Positions 61,384 through 64,000 of a DNA stretch of 64,000 bases are shown one piece after another. Numbering within the stretch: the first letter of the stretch is position 1; each line of letters opens with the position of its first letter. Below the pieces are notes generated by a model, which searched no databases, was not told the origin of the DNA, and saw only the letters and a list, made by a program, of their open reading frames with translations. Both the position numbers and the translations under genes were made by a program. The DNA is from Kordiimonas lipolytica (GTDB taxonomy: Bacteria; Pseudomonadota; Alphaproteobacteria; Sphingomonadales; Kordiimonadaceae), in assembly GCF_001550065.1 (NCBI RefSeq), contig NZ_LRUB01000002.1, forward strand, positions 243,925 to 307,924, read 5' to 3'.

Positions 61384-62237
61384 GTGCCCATGAAGGCCTT
61401 GTAGGCTTCAACCAACCGTTTGGCGACGGGGCCCGGGGTGCCGTCGCCAATCTTTTGCCCGTCAAGCGTGATGATCGGCATGGCGCAGCTGGTGCTGGAT
61501 GTGAGGAACATCTCAGCGGCGCCCAGTGCTTCCTCCAGCGTGAAGGCGCGCTCTTCCACTTTCATCTGCAGGTCTTTGGCCACCTTCATCACGCTTGCCC
61601 GTGTAACGCCGGGCAGGATGTTGTCAGCCGTTGACCGTGTTACCAGCGTGCCGTCTTTCGTTACCATCCAGATATTGGTGCTGCTGCCCTCAGTCACATG
61701 GCCAGCCTGGTCATACATGACAGCCTCAAACGCGCCTGCCTCGCGCGCGGCCTGCTTGGCCAGGATATTCGGCAGAAGTGATGTGGATTTCACATCGCAC
61801 CGGCCCCAGCGGATGTCCGGCTGACTTGATGCCGCGACGCCCTCTTTCAGCGCGCGCTCGGTAATCGCGTCGAAGTTCAGCCGTTTGGCTGTAACCACCA
61901 TTGCGGGCCAGGGCGTCTGCGCTGGGAACGGATGGTCCCTTGGGGCAACGCCGCGTGTGATCTGGAGATAGAGGAATCCATCCTTGATGCGGTTCCGGCG
62001 CACTACTTCCTTAAGTACAAACCGCATGGGCCCACGGTCCATCGGGGCCATCATCTGAAGTTCTCCCAGCGATCGCCATAGCCGGTCGAGGTGAGGCTCG
62101 AGGTCGATCAATTTACCATGCCTGATGGATACGCCCTCATAAACACCGTCGGCAAACTGGTAGCCGCGGTCGTCAATATGAACATAGGCTTCCGACATGG
62201 GCACATAGGCACCATTTACATAGGCAATGCGGGACAT
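61380..62237 (-). CDS. D-amino-acid transaminase, class IV PLP enzyme
   Basis: A 285-aa fold-type IV PLP enzyme. MSRIAYVNGAYVPMSEAYVHIDDRGYQFADGVYEG is the typical start, CDVKSTSLLPNILAKQ carries the PLP lysine, and VTEGSSTNIWMV and LPGVTRASV bind the cofactor phosphate. It most resembles D-alanine transaminase (Dat); branched-chain or 4-amino-4-deoxychorismate relatives are less likely. An MFS gene begins 5 bases upstream on the same strand, so they may form an operon. Confidence 0.85.
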   Translation of the reverse strand: MSRIAYVNGAYVPMSEAYVHIDDRGYQFADGVYEGVSIRHGKLIDLEPHLDRLWRSLGELQMMAPMDRGPMRFVLKEVVRRNRIKDGFLYLQITRGVAPRDHPFPAQTPWPAMVVTAKRLNFDAITERALKEGVAASSQPDIRWGRCDVKSTSLLPNILAKQAAREAGAFEAVMYDQAGHVTEGSSTNIWMVTKDGTLVTRSTADNILPGVTRASVMKVAKDLQMKVEERAFTLEEALGAAEMFLTSSTSCAMPIITLDGQKIGDGTPGPVAKRLVEAYKAFMGT

Positions 62238-62242
62238 GGGGG

Positions 62243-63478
62243 TTACTCCTGACCGGGCTCTAGGATCTCTTGTTCGCCTTCATCTTCAAGCGGCTTGATG
62301 GCGAGAATGAGAATAACCGCAGGGAAAATTATGGCAACCACGGTGATGGTCAGTGCCATCAGTCCCTTGAGGATAAAGGGGGCGACTATGGCTGTGCCAA
62401 GTGCCGCGATCCCGGTGGTCGCCAGGATGATGATGGCAGAGGCGCGCTCATCATCGCCGTGGCTGGCCGAAAGCGCCCGCACGAACCCTGCGCCGCCGCG
62501 GATGCCAAGGCCTGTATTCAATACCCAGAAGAGCGTGGCCAGGTCTGTCGGATCGTTTTTGCCTGTAACGGCATAGACAGCCAGAAGCAGTGTCCCCAGA
62601 AGGGACAGCCAGGTTCCGGCTGTGATGATGGCTTCAACGCCCCAGCGTTTGACAAAATTACCTGCAAGGTTTGCCGACAGGATGAAGCAGCTGACGCCGA
62701 TGAACTGCATCAGGATAAAGTCGTCGATCGTGCCGTCCATTGTCTGGATGATTACTGCGGGCGCGGAGAAGACGAACGTCAGCAGGCCGCCTAGGATCAG
62801 CGCATGGCTCAGGCCATAGCGCAGGAATGTAGGGTTCGAGATTACTTTCATATAGCTTGAGGGGGCGTCGCCTATCTTGCGGCCGATATGCGGCAATAGG
62901 GAGGGGATGACAAAGACGATCAGGCAGATAATCAGGCACAAGACGCCTGTCAGATTGAACGACATCTGCCAGCCGTAAGCCTTGTGCATCCAGGCGCCGG
63001 CGATGGGGGCGAGGCCGGGCACCAGGGCTTCGATACTGCCCATAGCGCTGATGGCGCGCACAGCACCCAGTTCGGAAAACAGGCCCCGGATCAGGCCGGG
63101 AGCCAATACGGCTGAACCACTGGCCGCCGCCCCCTGCAGCAGCCTGAGCGCGTTAAGTGTCCAGATATCGGTAGCGAAACTTGCGGCCAATGAGACAAGA
63201 GCAAAAGCCGCAAGGGATGCGATAAACAGGCGTCTGCGCCCAAAATAGCTGGCAAGGGTGCCAAACAACAGAAGCCCAACCGTCGAACCTGCAACATAGG
63301 CTGCCAACACAAGCTGCGCATTTGCCTGGGTAGTGCCGAATATTTCCGGCATGAAAGGCACCGACGGCAGCACCAGATCAATCCCCGCGAGCCCCATCAC
63401 TGTGCCTGCGACAATTGTCAGGAAGGCAAGGATTGCCCTTGTAGGCGGGTGCTTTTTATCTTTGGTGTGGCTTGTCAT
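62243..63478 (-). CDS. Bcr/CflA-type MFS drug efflux protein
   Basis: A 411-aa transporter with twelve predicted helices. The early VLPSVPFMPEIFG, the AYVAGSTVGLLLFGTLASYFGRRRLFIA motif A region and LLQGAAASGSAVLAPGLIRGLF are typical of the Bcr/CflA group of MFS drug exporters. The ATG at 63478 follows GGAGAAGG; a second one 12 bases upstream is possible. The substrate cannot be read. Confidence 0.88.
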   Translation of the reverse strand: MTSHTKDKKHPPTRAILAFLTIVAGTVMGLAGIDLVLPSVPFMPEIFGTTQANAQLVLAAYVAGSTVGLLLFGTLASYFGRRRLFIASLAAFALVSLAASFATDIWTLNALRLLQGAAASGSAVLAPGLIRGLFSELGAVRAISAMGSIEALVPGLAPIAGAWMHKAYGWQMSFNLTGVLCLIICLIVFVIPSLLPHIGRKIGDAPSSYMKVISNPTFLRYGLSHALILGGLLTFVFSAPAVIIQTMDGTIDDFILMQFIGVSCFILSANLAGNFVKRWGVEAIITAGTWLSLLGTLLLAVYAVTGKNDPTDLATLFWVLNTGLGIRGGAGFVRALSASHGDDERASAIIILATTGIAALGTAIVAPFILKGLMALTITVVAIIFPAVILILAIKPLEDEGEQEILEPGQE

Positions 63479-63556
63479 GCCCTTCTCCATCGCGCAATTT
63501 TCAGCGTCGTTGAATCGGGCTTATATCAGCATTTAAAATATAAAGAAATCTTTATA

Positions 63557-64000
63557 TTATGATGTCCGAGCTGAGTGTTTGAGTGGCGTTGGCTGCACAT
63601 AGCCGTTCCGTACAATGCAGTCCTGGAACTGATGCACCAGTTCCACGATGGTCTCTGGTGCTTCAATCTGCGGGAAATGACCAATGCCCGGTAGGCGCAC
63701 AACTTTCATGCCGATCTCGCGCTCGATACCGTCCGCGGCGTGCGCACCGGACACAGGGTCAGCCAAGCCGTTGATCAGCATCATCGGCGCGATGGTTTGT
63801 TTGAGAGCGCCAACCCAGCGGTCAGCGTGCTCCTGCCGTTCATGCATGTAGCGGATGCGGCGGGCAAAAGCGCCGCGACCATTCACGCCGAGCATGGCGG
63901 GCCAGAATTCTTCCAGCATCTTGCCGCTTGGCCGGGTGTTGGGGCCAAAGACATCTGCAAAACCAGTAAGGAATTTCTTCTTGGATGCAGAGCGCGCGAT
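63557..64000 (-). CDS. Alpha/beta hydrolase, C-terminal part (cut by window end)
   Basis: The gene enters from the right edge, so only the last 147 residues are visible. The acid/base residues of the catalytic triad fit LINGLADPVSGAHAADG (Asp) and PGIGHFPQIEAPE (His); the nucleophile Ser lies outside the window. It looks like a haloalkane dehalogenase/esterase-type fold enzyme. The frame runs in open through GFADVFGPNTRPSGKM, confirming that a downstream ATG at 63919 is internal. Confidence 0.82.
   Translation of the reverse strand: MARSASKKKFLTGFADVFGPNTRPSGKMLEEFWPAMLGVNGRGAFARRIRYMHERQEHADRWVGALKQTIAPMMLINGLADPVSGAHAADGIEREIGMKVVRLPGIGHFPQIEAPETIVELVHQFQDCIVRNGYVQPTPLKHSARTS

Noticed and set aside
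1..64000. CRISPR arrays, IS elements, integrases and tRNA genes
   Set aside because: No regularly spaced repeats, transposase-type proteins, terminal inverted repeats or cloverleaf sequences were seen.

Overview
The window is chromosomal DNA from an alphaproteobacterium. Pointers are the ileS-lspA-DUF3035 block followed by mutL, the PabB-PabC fusion, the class-IIA HAD protein near ribF, a TipF-like EAL protein beside cheY-cheZ, and a TonB-energised uptake system with a DUF3450/coiled-coil ExbB/TPR accessory set. A marine, motile lineage such as Kordiimonadales fits, but that placement is inference. I see no rRNA, tRNA, IS element, integrase or CRISPR array. Most of the sequence is dense, ordinary housekeeping and accessory coding.

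Layout. 0-6.3 kb: a methyltransferase, a secreted protein, a GFA-type protein, a membrane histidine kinase paired with a periplasmic ABC_sub_bind protein, and a serine hydrolase. 6.3-13.8 kb: two TonB energy-transduction units on the minus strand. One is a small tonB-exbD pair; the other is a seven-gene run (DUF3450, coiled-coil ExbB, ExbB, ExbD, ExbD, TonB, TPR). A flavodoxin-fold oxidoreductase lies between them. Palindromes that look like Zur (zinc repressor) boxes sit upstream of both units, and the large unit has a predicted ~490-nt leader. 14-28.6 kb: pabBC, an E1/transketolase-like enzyme, small envelope and lipid genes (MAPEG, SRPBCC, acyl-CoA dehydrogenase, SCP2) and several uncharacterised proteins. 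28.7-37.7 kb: a motility/signalling stretch with a degenerate EAL protein, CheZ, CheY and two degenerate receiver proteins, interleaved with an HAD protein, a decayed MaoC gene, ribF, terC and an unrecognised 418-aa protein. 38-45 kb: ileS, lspA, DUF3035, two small tandem paralogues, mutL and an A+T-rich probable newcomer. 45-57 kb: a DUF2891 lipoprotein, two collar-domain secreted proteins (one frameshifted) flanking a patatin-like lipase, a sulfotransferase-like gene, a large TonB-dependent receptor, rsmD and a pseudouridine synthase. 57-64 kb: a serine hydrolase, tadA, an MscS channel, a small membrane protein, a PLP aminotransferase, an MFS pump and an alpha/beta hydrolase cut by the window end.

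The strongest unusual signals are: Zur-like boxes shared by both TonB units; a probable AUU start codon on a receiver protein whose neighbour has Glu in place of the phospho-acceptor Asp; three CheY-docking-like motifs in CheZ; a MaoC gene broken by an internal deletion; a collar-domain gene broken at a G6 tract; a shared operator-like palindrome upstream of the acyl-CoA dehydrogenase and SCP2 genes; and the unrecognised 418-aa protein. I do not see a clear new multi-gene defence or mobile system.
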